The notes: generated by a model not told the origin, from the sequence alone. Counted from the stretch's first letter, positions 1-6,607 are shown. The stretch: 7,958 nucleotides of DNA from Candidatus Rifleibacteriota bacterium (GCA_029560455.1 JAKQKW010000272.1:1-7958); one strand, 5' to 3'. Program-made: numbers and translations.

Positions 1-87
1 ATTATTTTTCCCTTTTTCGGTTTTCAATTGATTTACAGGTAGAGGCATTTCTTGCAGACGGGTCTGCCTGCTTCTGATTTTTCAAGC

Positions 88-92
88 GGAGG
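88..92 (+). promoter_or_regulatory. Ribosome binding site for the Rpn nuclease
   Basis: GGAGG lies 6 nt before the TTG at 99 and decides that non-ATG start. No in-frame ATG lies nearby that would retain the family N-terminus. The full-length nuclease therefore starts on a weak codon behind a good site. Confidence 0.7.
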
Positions 93-98
93 TAAATC

Positions 99-998
99 TT
101 GAAAACCTATTCGATACTTAATGATTTCGCGTTTCAATGGATATTCAACCAGCCGGGCCGTGAAAAAATTCTGCGCAGTCTGCTGAATGCGGTTCTGCAT
201 TTTGAGGGGAAAGACCGGATCGAGGAGATTCACTACCTTAACCCGTTCAATCTGGCGCGTTTTGAAGACCGCAAAAAGAGTATCGTCGACATCAAGGTGC
301 GCGACGAAAAAGGCAGCTGGTATGAAGTTGAGGCGCAGGTGTGCCAGCATTCAGGTTTTATCGAACGCACAGTCTTTTATCTGGCGGGGCTTTATTCTGA
401 CCAGGCGCGCAAAGGCCAGGACTTTGCCGAACTGCGGCCGGCAATCGGCATTTCATTGCTTGGCTTCAATCTGTTCAGGGATTCTGAAAGGGTTCAGGAA
501 ATCTTTGCCTTACGCAACGCCGATAATTCTATCGTTCTGGCCGACACCCTGATGCTGCATTATATTGATTTGAAGCGCTACAGGCGCAAAAAGCCCTTCG
601 AACTGCAGACCCCGTTCGAGAAATGGCTGCACCTGCTGAAATTTTCGAAGGCTTATGCTAGAATGGGGTTGAAGAACACTGCGGTGTTTCCTGATGAGGA
701 GGAACTGGCCATGGCCCTTGAAGAGCATGTTAAGCTGAACGCCGACGCGGCGATGCGCCTGCGCATGGAAGACCGCGAACGTGACCGCATCGAAGAGATA
801 ATCAAGCGCAGCGCCGCAATCAAAGAAGGCCGCACCATCGGTCGTGAAGAAGGTAAAGTCGAAGGCAGAAACGCAGAAAAACTCGAAATCGCCAGAAAGC
901 TCAAAGCCGAAGGCATGCCTGCCGCCCTGATTCAAAAAATCACCGGTTTGAGCGAAGACGAGATAACCAGACTGCCTGCATCGACGCCCAATACCTGA
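99..998 (+). CDS. Rpn-family recombination-promoting nuclease / putative transposase (PD-(D/E)XK)
   Basis: This 299-residue protein belongs to the PDDEXK_2 / Rpn family of DNA endonucleases (E. coli RpnA-like), known for RecA-independent recombination, DNA cleavage when overproduced and phage defence. The N-terminal LNDFAFQWIF opening, the LLNAVL helix and the IEEIHYLNPF strand are family hallmarks. The nuclease core is visible as D64 (SIVDIKV) followed by E78-A-Q80 (VEAQV), the family's D...ExQ signature. After residue ~205 comes a charged helical region with xxxG tetrapeptides (241-256) and a C-terminal small helical domain (about 260-293) ending ITGLSEDEITRL, typical of full-length members; length is normal. 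The start is TTG at 99, chosen because GGAGG (88-92) sits 6 nt upstream and the family N-terminus begins there. It stands alone and converges on the HRDC gene. Family assignment is firm; cellular role is inferred. Confidence 0.93.
   Translation: MKTYSILNDFAFQWIFNQPGREKILRSLLNAVLHFEGKDRIEEIHYLNPFNLARFEDRKKSIVDIKVRDEKGSWYEVEAQVCQHSGFIERTVFYLAGLYSDQARKGQDFAELRPAIGISLLGFNLFRDSERVQEIFALRNADNSIVLADTLMLHYIDLKRYRRKKPFELQTPFEKWLHLLKFSKAYARMGLKNTAVFPDEEELAMALEEHVKLNADAAMRLRMEDRERDRIEEIIKRSAAIKEGRTIGREEGKVEGRNAEKLEIARKLKAEGMPAALIQKITGLSEDEITRLPASTPNT
697..702 (+). promoter_or_regulatory. Internal Shine-Dalgarno inside rpn
   Basis: Consensus AGGAGG inside the nuclease reading frame, 8 nt from the in-frame ATG at 711. 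It is the main evidence for a separately translated C-terminal protein. Confidence 0.5.
711..998 (+). CDS. Possible internal gene-within-gene product: C-terminal Rpn fragment (RpnS-like antitoxin)
   Basis: An in-frame ATG at 711 (codon 205 of the nuclease) is preceded by a perfect AGGAGG at 697-702 with an 8-nt spacer, a better initiation site than the TTG used for the full-length protein. The product would be 95 residues: a charged amphipathic helix, the Gly-every-fourth-residue repeats and the small C-terminal helical domain, without the nuclease core. In E. coli, Rpn genes are reported to encode exactly such short C-terminal proteins from internal starts, and these bind and inhibit the toxic full-length nuclease. 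The cut point here, just after the catalytic domain, matches that arrangement. Caution: AGGAGG is also simply the coding of two Glu residues (D-E-E-E), so the site could be fortuitous. No separate internal promoter was identified. Confidence 0.5.
   Translation: MALEEHVKLNADAAMRLRMEDRERDRIEEIIKRSAAIKEGRTIGREEGKVEGRNAEKLEIARKLKAEGMPAALIQKITGLSEDEITRLPASTPNT
819..866 (+). repeat. Four imperfect 12-bp units encoding xxxG tetrapeptides
   Basis: Residues 241-256 of the nuclease read IKEG-RTIG-REEG-KVEG, with Gly at 244, 248, 252 and 256. The DNA repeats with a 12-bp period but is diverged at third positions. In E. coli Rpn proteins a helix at this place carries four-residue repeats whose number varies between strains and lies at the dimer/inhibitor interface; the same role here is inferred from position and pattern. 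Confidence 0.65.
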
Positions 999-1056
999 GG
1001 CATTTTAAGATAGCCGATCTGCAGTAATTACCTCAGCCGGGGTAGGTGATGCAATT

Positions 1057-1395
1057 CTAATTGCCCGAATTATTTTTGGATCCGACGCCGGCTTTCTCAC
1101 AGATACTAGCAGGCGGTTTTCTCTCATTTTTTACCCGCCCCTCGCCCACCCCGTTTATTGCATGGAAATCGCCCAACGCTGTCGGAGGTGTTTTAACCAT
1201 GGCGGCAAGCTGTTCGTTGGTGAAAATCGCATAGACCGGAACACCCTGCTTTTCTGAGATTGTTTTTCGCAGTTCGCGAAGCCGGTCGAAAAGAACATAT
1301 TCCTGCTGGTTCAGAATTTCGCGGTAATCAATTCTTGCATTATTACTGCCACCTTGTGGCTTCAACTCTTCACCGTATTCAACCAGAAAAAACAT
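1057..1395 (-). CDS. Small stand-alone HRDC-domain protein
   Basis: A 112-residue protein whose residues ~34-90 form an HRDC domain, the helical nucleic-acid-binding module found at the C-terminus of RecQ helicases and RNase D. Diagnostic stretches are FDRLRELRK, the EKQGVPVYAIFTNEQLAAM helix pair and the helix-hairpin-like INGVGEGRVK. No helicase or nuclease domain is attached, so it is a free-standing HRDC protein of unknown partner. The start is ATG at 1395, chosen because GAGGAA lies just upstream; a TTG at 1452 in the same frame would add 19 residues but has no clear ribosome site. After GEGRVK the usual K-Y-G plus hydrophobic last helix is replaced by a basic, Pro-containing tail, possibly a frameshift at a homopolymer (see findings). 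It converges on rpn with 58 bp between stop codons and diverges from the kinase. Domain call is strong; function unknown. Confidence 0.82.
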   Translation of the reverse strand: MFFLVEYGEELKPQGGSNNARIDYREILNQQEYVLFDRLRELRKTISEKQGVPVYAIFTNEQLAAMVKTPPTALGDFHAINGVGEGRVKNERKPPASICEKAGVGSKNNSGN

Positions 1396-1402
1396 GGTCT
1401 TT

Positions 1403-1406
1403 CCTC
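1403..1406 (-). promoter_or_regulatory. Ribosome binding site deciding the HRDC start
   Basis: The minus strand reads AGAGGAA at 1407-1401, with GAGG 7 nt before ATG at 1395. This favours the 112-residue form over the longer TTG-initiated form. Confidence 0.6.
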
Positions 1407-1505
1407 TGTTTTGCGATAGAAGTAATTTCACAGGTTTATCATGTTTTGACAAGCCTTAATAAACACCGAAAAAGAGCAACGCTGTTTTTCGGCCGGTCTC
1501 TTTCC

Positions 1506-1534
1506 TTGCATCGACCAGTGAAAGCCATTACAAT
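1506..1534 (+). promoter_or_regulatory. Candidate sigma70-type promoter of the kinase/regulator operon
   Basis: TTGCAT (1506-1511) and TACAAT (1529-1534) are separated by exactly 17 bp. Transcription would start near 1541 and give a ~30-nt leader to the TTG at 1572. The -35 box is a poor match, the -10 box a good one. A TTGACA at 1446-1451 is nearer consensus but has no -10 box at the right distance. Confidence 0.4.
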
Positions 1535-1558
1535 CTGCTATGGAGCAATTAAATCAGA

Positions 1559-1562
1559 GAGG
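1559..1562 (+). promoter_or_regulatory. Ribosome binding site for the kinase
   Basis: GAGG within AGAGAGGA (1556-1563) lies 9 nt before the in-frame TTG at 1572. It supports this start rather than the much longer open frame that reads back to 1260 across the HRDC gene. Confidence 0.55.
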
Positions 1563-1571
1563 AAACCGCTG

Positions 1572-2609
1572 TTGTTAATATCAGAACCCGATTTTTTACC
1601 CCCGCCGTCAGAGAATCTGGTCGCTTCCTTTTACAGATTCGGCACTTTCAGACTCAACCTGAAAACCGCACAGATAACCTGCGACCGCAACTTCTTAGAT
1701 ATGCTGAACCTTCCGGTCTGCCAGCACTTCAACGATCTTTACTCCCGTCTGTCAGACAAAGACCAGCACCTGCTGGACATTTCCCTCAACGGAGTTACAA
1801 ACTACTTTACGACTCAATTCAAACACCTGTTCAAAATAACCATATCCGGGAATCAGCCATCGTTACTTGAGTTTTCCTGCCGGGTTCTCCAGGGCAATAC
1901 TGATGAAGCTGACGCAAAAATTATCGAAGGCCTTATCAGAGATGCTTCTGACCTGTTACAGTCACCGCCGGATCTTTCCCAGAGCGAGCGCTGGTTCATG
2001 GAGGTTCTTGAAGAATCGCCACATGCCTTATACCGGGTCAACTACAGACTTAACCGATTTGACTACGTCAGTAAAGGCTTCGCCCAGGCACTCGAAATGA
2101 CGCGCGAAGAAGTTCTGGCCATCCCATATACCGAATTTGCCTCATACTTTCACCCTGATGATATTGCAATACTGAAAGCAACTGTTGCCAAAGCAATGGA
2201 AGAAAAAGCCGGCGGCAAGATCACGGTCTACTTCGAATTCCGCTTCCGCCTGAAAAGTGGCAGCTATGTCTGGCTCAATGATACCTGCACCATCATTCCG
2301 GGTGCTGACGGACAATATGCCTATCAGGTTGGCTTCGGAGCGGTAATTGAAGATCGAAAACGCCTCGAAAAACAACTGAGACAGGCCAACGAGCATCTTG
2401 AGGAAAAAGTCCGACTGCGAACTTCTGAACTTGGCGAAGCCAATGAAAGCCTCAAAGCTCTCATCAAAGAACGCCGGGAACTGAAAATCAAGCTTCTTGA
2501 AATTTCTGAACGCGAGCGCCGATTCATCGGCAGAGAACTGCATGATGGCCTGTGTCAGCAGGTTGTCGGCGTGACCTGCATGTTCGAAACCATGCGTCGA
2601 AGACTTTAA
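1572..2609 (+). CDS. PAS-containing sensor histidine kinase, N-terminal part (sensor, coiled coil, phosphoacceptor helix), prematurely stopped
   Basis: This 345-residue reading frame carries the sensor and first dimerisation helix of an HPK7/HisKA_3-type cytoplasmic histidine kinase. Residues ~18-130 look like a divergent PAS-type domain. Residues ~140-262 are a clearer PAS/PAC domain (RWFMEVLEESP..., FHPDD, the FEFRFRLKSGSYVWL strands, VIEDRKR at the end). Residues ~263-315 form a heptad-like coiled coil leading to ERERRFIGRELHDGLCQQ, with the phosphoacceptor His324. No transmembrane segment or signal peptide is seen, so the input is probably cytoplasmic or membrane-diffusible. The frame ends at TAA 2607-2609, immediately after this helix, while the same frame continues with the rest of the kinase. 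On its own this piece lacks the ATP-binding domain and could not autophosphorylate. Confidence 0.85.
   Translation: MLISEPDFLPPPSENLVASFYRFGTFRLNLKTAQITCDRNFLDMLNLPVCQHFNDLYSRLSDKDQHLLDISLNGVTNYFTTQFKHLFKITISGNQPSLLEFSCRVLQGNTDEADAKIIEGLIRDASDLLQSPPDLSQSERWFMEVLEESPHALYRVNYRLNRFDYVSKGFAQALEMTREEVLAIPYTEFASYFHPDDIAILKATVAKAMEEKAGGKITVYFEFRFRLKSGSYVWLNDTCTIIPGADGQYAYQVGFGAVIEDRKRLEKQLRQANEHLEEKVRLRTSELGEANESLKALIKERRELKIKLLEISERERRFIGRELHDGLCQQVVGVTCMFETMRRRL
2607..2609 (+). other. In-frame nonsense codon TAA splitting the kinase
   Basis: Codon 346 is TAA, lying between CTT and AAA. Reading straight through needs no frame change and restores a conventional 522-residue kinase, with the stop falling in the connector between the two DHp helices. 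A single substitution from AAA, GAA or CAA would produce it. TAA is also the normal terminator of the adjacent response regulator, so the codon is not globally reassigned. Confidence 0.9.
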
Positions 2610-2645
2610 AAACAGAACAACAGCCAGACAAACGATTTACAGCAG

Positions 2646-3140
2646 ATGCGTGATTATCTGCACGACACGGTTCTTCAGATCAGAACCCTGGCTAGAGGAC
2701 TGTGCCCAATGGCACTTGAGCCACGCGGGGTCGGCATGGCAATGTCGGTGCTCGCTTCTCAGACAAGGGCTCTCTATAAAATAGACTGCCAGTTCAATGG
2801 CCCCGAAGACTTCAGAATAGAAAACCCGGATACGGCCCTGCATTTATTCAGAATTGCCCAGGAAGCCATTCAAAATGCAATCAGACACGGTTCAGCCCGT
2901 AAAATCAACCTTTCCCTGACTCCCACAAAAAAGCATCTTGCCCTGAAAATTTCCAATAACGGCAAACCATTCACAAAGACATCGGGCAGATTAACTGAAA
3001 TCGGAAACGGGCTTGGCTTGAAACTGATCGCCTACCGATCCGACCTGATCGGCGGTTCGTGGAAAATCAGCAATCTCCCGAAAGGTTCAGGAGTCTGCCT
3101 TCAGATCACAACCCCGCTCAACCGGGAGGATAACAAATGA
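2646..3140 (+). pseudogene. Histidine kinase, C-terminal part (second DHp helix and HATPase_c), separated by the nonsense codon
   Basis: This segment is in the same frame as the upstream kinase piece and begins inside DHp helix 2, with the typical LARGLCP motif ending it. The ATP-binding domain follows. The N-box is FRIAQEAIQNAIRHG (Asn435 in joined numbering). The G1 position reads ISNNGKPF, with Asn where Asp is commonest but within the variation I know for this kinase subgroup. The G2 box is GNGLGLKLIAYR (478-489), followed by the IGGSWKI strand. All catalytic boxes are present, so nothing besides the stop indicates decay. The ATG at 2646 has no Shine-Dalgarno (CAGCAG precedes it), so independent translation is unlikely. 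The stop at 3138-3140 overlaps the regulator start as ATGA, so loss of translation through this stretch could also lower regulator synthesis. Confidence 0.85.
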
Positions 3141-3793
3141 AAAAGACAAACACCGCCGCCCCGACCAGAATTTATATAGTGGAAGACCACCCGGTAATGC
3201 GCATCGGCCTGAAAATGATGCTGCATGAAAGCGACTGCCATGTATGCGGCGAAAGCAGCGGCGTAGAAAACCTTGATTCCGGGATTTCAGTCGCAAAGCC
3301 GGACATTACAATTTTCGACCTCTCAATAAACGGCGAAACGGTCTTCAGCACCATTGAAAAGGTCAGGCGCAATTTTCCGCAGATGGGGCAGATCGTCTAT
3401 TCGATGCATGATGGTCCGCTGTTTGTCGAAACAGCTTTGAAGCTTGGTGTTGATGCCTACGTTACCAAGGCTGACCCGGTCGAAACGATCATCGACGCAA
3501 TTGCAGCCGTCAGAGCCGGCCGGCGTTTTCTTGGCCCGTCGCTTTCTATAAGTTTCGAAGACCGCCTCAGTATGAACGGTGGTTTAACCGCATCGCTTAC
3601 CGATCTGTCAGACCGGGAAATGGAAATTCTGACCCTGATCGGGAATGGCTTTGGCCGGATAGATATCGCCCGCCAGCTCAACCTGAGCCGGCGCACTGTC
3701 GATTCTTACTATGAACGCCTCAAGCAGAAGCTCGGGGTCTCATGCAACCGCGAACTCATCCGCCGGGCCATAGACGTCGCCCACACTGGCTAA
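3137..3793 (+). CDS. NarL/LuxR-family response regulator, partner of the split kinase
   Basis: A 218-residue regulator with receiver then helix-turn-helix. Receiver (residues ~11-128): acidic pair E16-D17 in IYIVEDHPV, phosphoacceptor D61 in ITIFDLS, Ser89 in the Thr/Ser switch position and K111 in YVTKAD. All are intact, so it should be phosphorylatable. The linker leads to a LuxR/GerE HTH (about 155-213): LSDREMEIL, GNGFGRIDIA, and recognition helix SRRTVDSYYERLKQKLG. Start ATG 3137 has GGAGG at 3125-3129 with a 7-nt spacer and overlaps the kinase stop by 4 nt, indicating translational coupling and a cognate pair. HPK7 kinases normally pair with this regulator class. Targets are unknown; the convergent lipoprotein gene is a candidate. 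Confidence 0.95.
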   Translation: MKKTNTAAPTRIYIVEDHPVMRIGLKMMLHESDCHVCGESSGVENLDSGISVAKPDITIFDLSINGETVFSTIEKVRRNFPQMGQIVYSMHDGPLFVETALKLGVDAYVTKADPVETIIDAIAAVRAGRRFLGPSLSISFEDRLSMNGGLTASLTDLSDREMEILTLIGNGFGRIDIARQLNLSRRTVDSYYERLKQKLGVSCNRELIRRAIDVAHTG

Positions 3794-3804
3794 CGAGACC
3801 TTCT

Positions 3805-3833
3805 AAAAAAAATTCCCGGCCTTGCGGCCGGGG
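3805..3833 (-). terminator. Rho-independent terminator of the lipoprotein gene (possibly bidirectional)
   Basis: CCCGGCC (3815-3821), loop TTGC, GGCCGGG (3826-3832) form a 7-bp all-GC stem. On the minus strand it is followed by AA and eight T residues (3812-3805), a classic terminator about 40 nt past the lipoprotein stop. On the plus strand the stem is followed by GCAAAATCTTTTC, a weaker tail that may still help end the kinase/regulator transcript. Confidence 0.85.
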
Positions 3834-3871
3834 CAAAATCTTTTCAGATCGGGGTTTTAAGTCCGTTCAGA

Positions 3872-6601
3872 TCATTTTTTGACGCCGAGTGAGAAGTGAC
3901 GCCAGCTGTCTTCTGATCTTGAGGCAAAGCCGTAAACTTCACCGGTCGGATCGATCATGCCAACATAATCACTTGCACCAGCAACAGTTATTCTGCCATT
4001 GGCAACAGTGTAATTAAAGGTTTCTGGAGAATCAGGATTTAAGTCTTCAGTAATCCTGGCCTGCTGAGAATATTGACTTCCGGTTGCGGTAACGATTGCA
4101 CCCATTGAGTAAGACTGATAGGTGCCTTCATTGCCGCCATTTACTCCAGCTTCACGGAAGGTGCCCGAGAAAGAAGTGCCACCAACCTTGATGAAGATCG
4201 AATAAGCGCAATAGCCATTACTTGAGTCTTCAAAGCCTGTAGACATAATTACATTTCCGTCTGCAGAAATGTAAGCAAGATTAGCCTGATCGTTGTTAAA
4301 TACGACTTTTCCGTCTGGGCTGACAGAGTAGGTGCCGCTTAAAAAATCATTGCCAAAAGTGCTGTCCGGATCGAAAATCGAGGTGGTTGTAAAGCCGCCC
4401 TGGCCATTGAAATTAATACTATAAGCCTGGGTTTTGGCTTTCGTCGCTATCAGGTTGTTTGCATCGTCACTATACTCGAGAACTATATAGGTACCATTCA
4501 GGGTGGTGTTTGCAGCGCTGCTGGGCTTCTTCATCATGAAGGTAATCATCGGGTCGTCAGTTTTTCTGTCGTGAAGCACAGCATAATTGCCAGAAGGCGA
4601 AACTGCCCCGTCATTGGTTGCGCTTACAACAAGAGAACCATTGGTTTCAGTTACGCTGAAATTGAAAGGGCTTCCAGCAGCTTCTTCAGGGTCAGAAACA
4701 ACAGTCCCAGTAACGGCGCCATTTGCAACATTGATGTCAGAAACGCCAACCCAGCGGTTCTGATTGGAAGCATTTACATGAAATATCCGGTAAGCGCCGG
4801 AAAATCTCTGCGAAGAAGGCGGCGGAGTAACCGGGGTTTCCTGCAGGCGAACCATAGAACCGGCGCCCTGGGCGAAACTGCCCTTACCGACGAATGCATA
4901 CGCGCTGATCCAGTATTCGCCACCGATTGTGATATTGTAATCGTTACCTTCTGAATCTTTGCCTGAAAGGGCAACTTCAAGAGTGGTGGTATTTTCGTTG
5001 TCGACACGGAACTGGGCTCTGGTATTACCAAAGACATTGATCTCGTATGACTCGAAACCGGTGAGCGAATTTTTCGGGTAAGTTACAACCAGCTTGTTGT
5101 TAACGATGCTGGCGGTAACGGCGTTGGTTGCCGGTGCGGCAATGCCGGTCGGAAGGGTCGGCACCGTCAGTTCGAAGGTCTGGGTGGTATCATCAGTGAA
5201 AGTAATATACATGGTATATTTCGTACCGGCATGGGTTACACTGCTGGGCCACAGATTGCCGTTAACATTGAACGGATACATTGAGGTCTTGCTGCCATCC
5301 CAGAAATGCCAGTCGGTATCTGTAGAATTGTCTTTGCCGAGCGGCGCACTGATGGAAATATTGTCACCGGCAACATAACCGCTCTTGATCTTGTAAGTCT
5401 TGCCTTCTTCGACATTGGCCCACATCTGAGAACCGGTGCTACCGTTAACATTACCAAAGTCGATATGGAAATCGAACCAGCCAAGCTTGCTGCGGTTGCC
5501 GGTGATTTTCCAGCTGCCGTCGCTCTGCTTCTTTACCATGACCGGGAAATCATTAAAATTCGGGCACAGACTTGCTGCCAAAAATTTGGAAGTTCCGTCA
5601 AAAACCAGACCGTCAACGGCTGAATTCAGGGTTTCCTGCTTGCCATTTTTTGAAATGGTTATGCTGACATCGACCTTGTATTCAGTTTCAGAAATTTTGG
5701 TAAGGGTCGGGGTGTGGCTCACGAGAGTCAGACCGGTTTCATTGCCGGTATTTGCAACATGAGCCGCTTTGTCGAAACCAGAAGAAATGAAATCTTCAGC
5801 GATTACATTGCCGAGAGCAGTGCGTTCAGTCGGGGTAATGCTTCCGGCATATATTTTAATAGTGTTTTCGACATAGGTCTTTACTGCAGCCTTGATATCA
5901 CCAATCAGGTCAACCTTGGGGGCCGAAGTGACAACTTCAGTTTTCGCAGTTGTAACCGCATCGGTTTTAGTCAGCTCGACCTTGGTCAGATCAGTTGCTG
6001 TGGTAATGGCAGTCTGAATTGCCGCAGCCATGGTTTCAAGTTTGGCAGCATCAGGAGCGAAGTCTTCGATAGCAGCGCCCTTGTTTTCTTCAACCCATGC
6101 TTCATAAGCAATAGCTCTTGCAGTTGAAGTCGCGTTAACGACCGGCGGTGCTTTTGCAAGATCTTCGTTGGTCTGACCGGCGGCAACCGTAGCTGTCTGA
6201 ATGGTCTTCAGAATGGCTTCACCGTTGTCGGGGTTCGAAGCTGGAACAATCTCGATCGCAACCTGCTGTTTGCCAGGAGGAACCGAGTCTACGACGGCAT
6301 CTTTAAGTTCGAGCTTTTTCTTGTCATCAGCTTTCGCAATGACAGAAAAAATTCTGGTTACAGCGCCGACCTTGATTCTGGCCTTGAGATCTGCAGCATT
6401 TACAGCCGCCTTGATATCGGCGCGGAGCGAGGCAAATTCTGTACCACCACCGTCAACTTCGGCTGACAGCTTAATCGACCCGGTAGTCAGCGCGCCAGAG
6501 TAATTATTGTCATCGTCGTCGTCACCAAAAAGTGAACAACCGACAACGGCGAGGGAAGAAACAATGAGTAAAAGAACGAGAATACGATTCCAAAGTCTCA
6601 C
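3872..6601 (-). CDS. Large multidomain surface or periplasmic lipoprotein of unknown function
   Basis: A 909-residue lipoprotein. The signal peptide (RNRIL-like basic start, hydrophobic 7-20) ends in lipobox VVGC with lipidated Cys22; the +2 residue is Ser, compatible with outer-membrane sorting under the E. coli rule. A five-Asp run (27-31) forms a tether. Residues ~40-260 are Ala/Thr/Lys-rich and largely helical, rich in TAxT-like segments. Residues ~290-480 are beta-rich with many aromatic residues (e.g. SKLGWFDFHIDFG, WHFWDG), which could suit a carbohydrate- or ligand-binding fold but is unproven. Residues ~481-590 resemble a fibronectin-III-like sandwich, followed by a PVTPPP linker. 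Residues 600-909 are three repeats of one beta module. I recognise no catalytic motif. Start GTG 6601 has AGGAGG at a 6-nt spacing. It lies downstream of the orphan regulator on the same strand, 135 bp away, and converges on the two-component operon. Confidence 0.9.
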   Translation of the reverse strand: MRLWNRILVLLLIVSSLAVVGCSLFGDDDDDNNYSGALTTGSIKLSAEVDGGGTEFASLRADIKAAVNAADLKARIKVGAVTRIFSVIAKADDKKKLELKDAVVDSVPPGKQQVAIEIVPASNPDNGEAILKTIQTATVAAGQTNEDLAKAPPVVNATSTARAIAYEAWVEENKGAAIEDFAPDAAKLETMAAAIQTAITTATDLTKVELTKTDAVTTAKTEVVTSAPKVDLIGDIKAAVKTYVENTIKIYAGSITPTERTALGNVIAEDFISSGFDKAAHVANTGNETGLTLVSHTPTLTKISETEYKVDVSITISKNGKQETLNSAVDGLVFDGTSKFLAASLCPNFNDFPVMVKKQSDGSWKITGNRSKLGWFDFHIDFGNVNGSTGSQMWANVEEGKTYKIKSGYVAGDNISISAPLGKDNSTDTDWHFWDGSKTSMYPFNVNGNLWPSSVTHAGTKYTMYITFTDDTTQTFELTVPTLPTGIAAPATNAVTASIVNNKLVVTYPKNSLTGFESYEINVFGNTRAQFRVDNENTTTLEVALSGKDSEGNDYNITIGGEYWISAYAFVGKGSFAQGAGSMVRLQETPVTPPPSSQRFSGAYRIFHVNASNQNRWVGVSDINVANGAVTGTVVSDPEEAAGSPFNFSVTETNGSLVVSATNDGAVSPSGNYAVLHDRKTDDPMITFMMKKPSSAANTTLNGTYIVLEYSDDANNLIATKAKTQAYSINFNGQGGFTTTSIFDPDSTFGNDFLSGTYSVSPDGKVVFNNDQANLAYISADGNVIMSTGFEDSSNGYCAYSIFIKVGGTSFSGTFREAGVNGGNEGTYQSYSMGAIVTATGSQYSQQARITEDLNPDSPETFNYTVANGRITVAGASDYVGMIDPTGEVYGFASRSEDSWRHFSLGVKK
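3875..4804 (-). repeat. Three tandem ~100-residue beta modules in the lipoprotein C-terminus
   Basis: Modules start at residues 600 (FSGAYRI), 701 (LNGTYIV) and 811 (FSGTFRE), i.e. at 4804, 4501 and 4171, spaced 101 and 110 residues, the last being 99 long. Each begins with a hydrophobic-x-G-(A/T)-aromatic strand, has a central F/Y-S/T-V...(N/D)G-(hydrophobic) hairpin (FNFSV..NGSLVV, GTYSV..DGKVVF, FNYTV.NGRITV) and a later (P/A/T)-x-G turn. They end in a strand running into KK or KV. The match is at pattern level, not DNA level, so the duplication is old. Confidence 0.65.
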
Positions 6602-6607
6602 ACAAAA

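Noticed and set aside
54..67. Short hairpin GCAGA-CGGG-TCTGC before rpn
   Set aside because: Only a 5-bp stem with no immediate T run; not enough for a terminator or an operator call.
995..1036. CTGAGG / CCTCAG inverted repeat between the convergent rpn and HRDC genes
   Set aside because: Six base pairs with a 30-nt loop and no T tract; no real terminator is visible in this gap.
1057..1395. HRDC gene as part of a diversity-generating retroelement
   Set aside because: No reverse transcriptase, Avd-like gene, or template/variable repeat pair is present in the window.
1260..1571. N-terminal extension of the kinase reading frame back to an ATG at 1260
   Set aside because: It runs antisense through the HRDC gene, has no kinase-family similarity, and would span the candidate promoter; the TTG at 1572 has a ribosome site at a proper distance.
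1540..1578. A 12-codon upstream reading frame (ATG 1540, TAA 1576) overlapping the kinase start
   Set aside because: No Shine-Dalgarno precedes it and the predicted transcript begins about at its ATG, so it is unlikely to be translated.
2607..2609. Programmed stop-codon readthrough or code reassignment in the kinase
   Set aside because: TAA also ends the adjacent regulator and the window-edge gene, and no known readthrough context or downstream stem was evident; a nonsense mutation or error is simpler.
4571..6503. Several plus-strand open frames of 94-137 residues opposite the lipoprotein gene
   Set aside because: They are antisense to a convincing 909-residue gene, overlap one another, and show no domain pattern or good ribosome sites.
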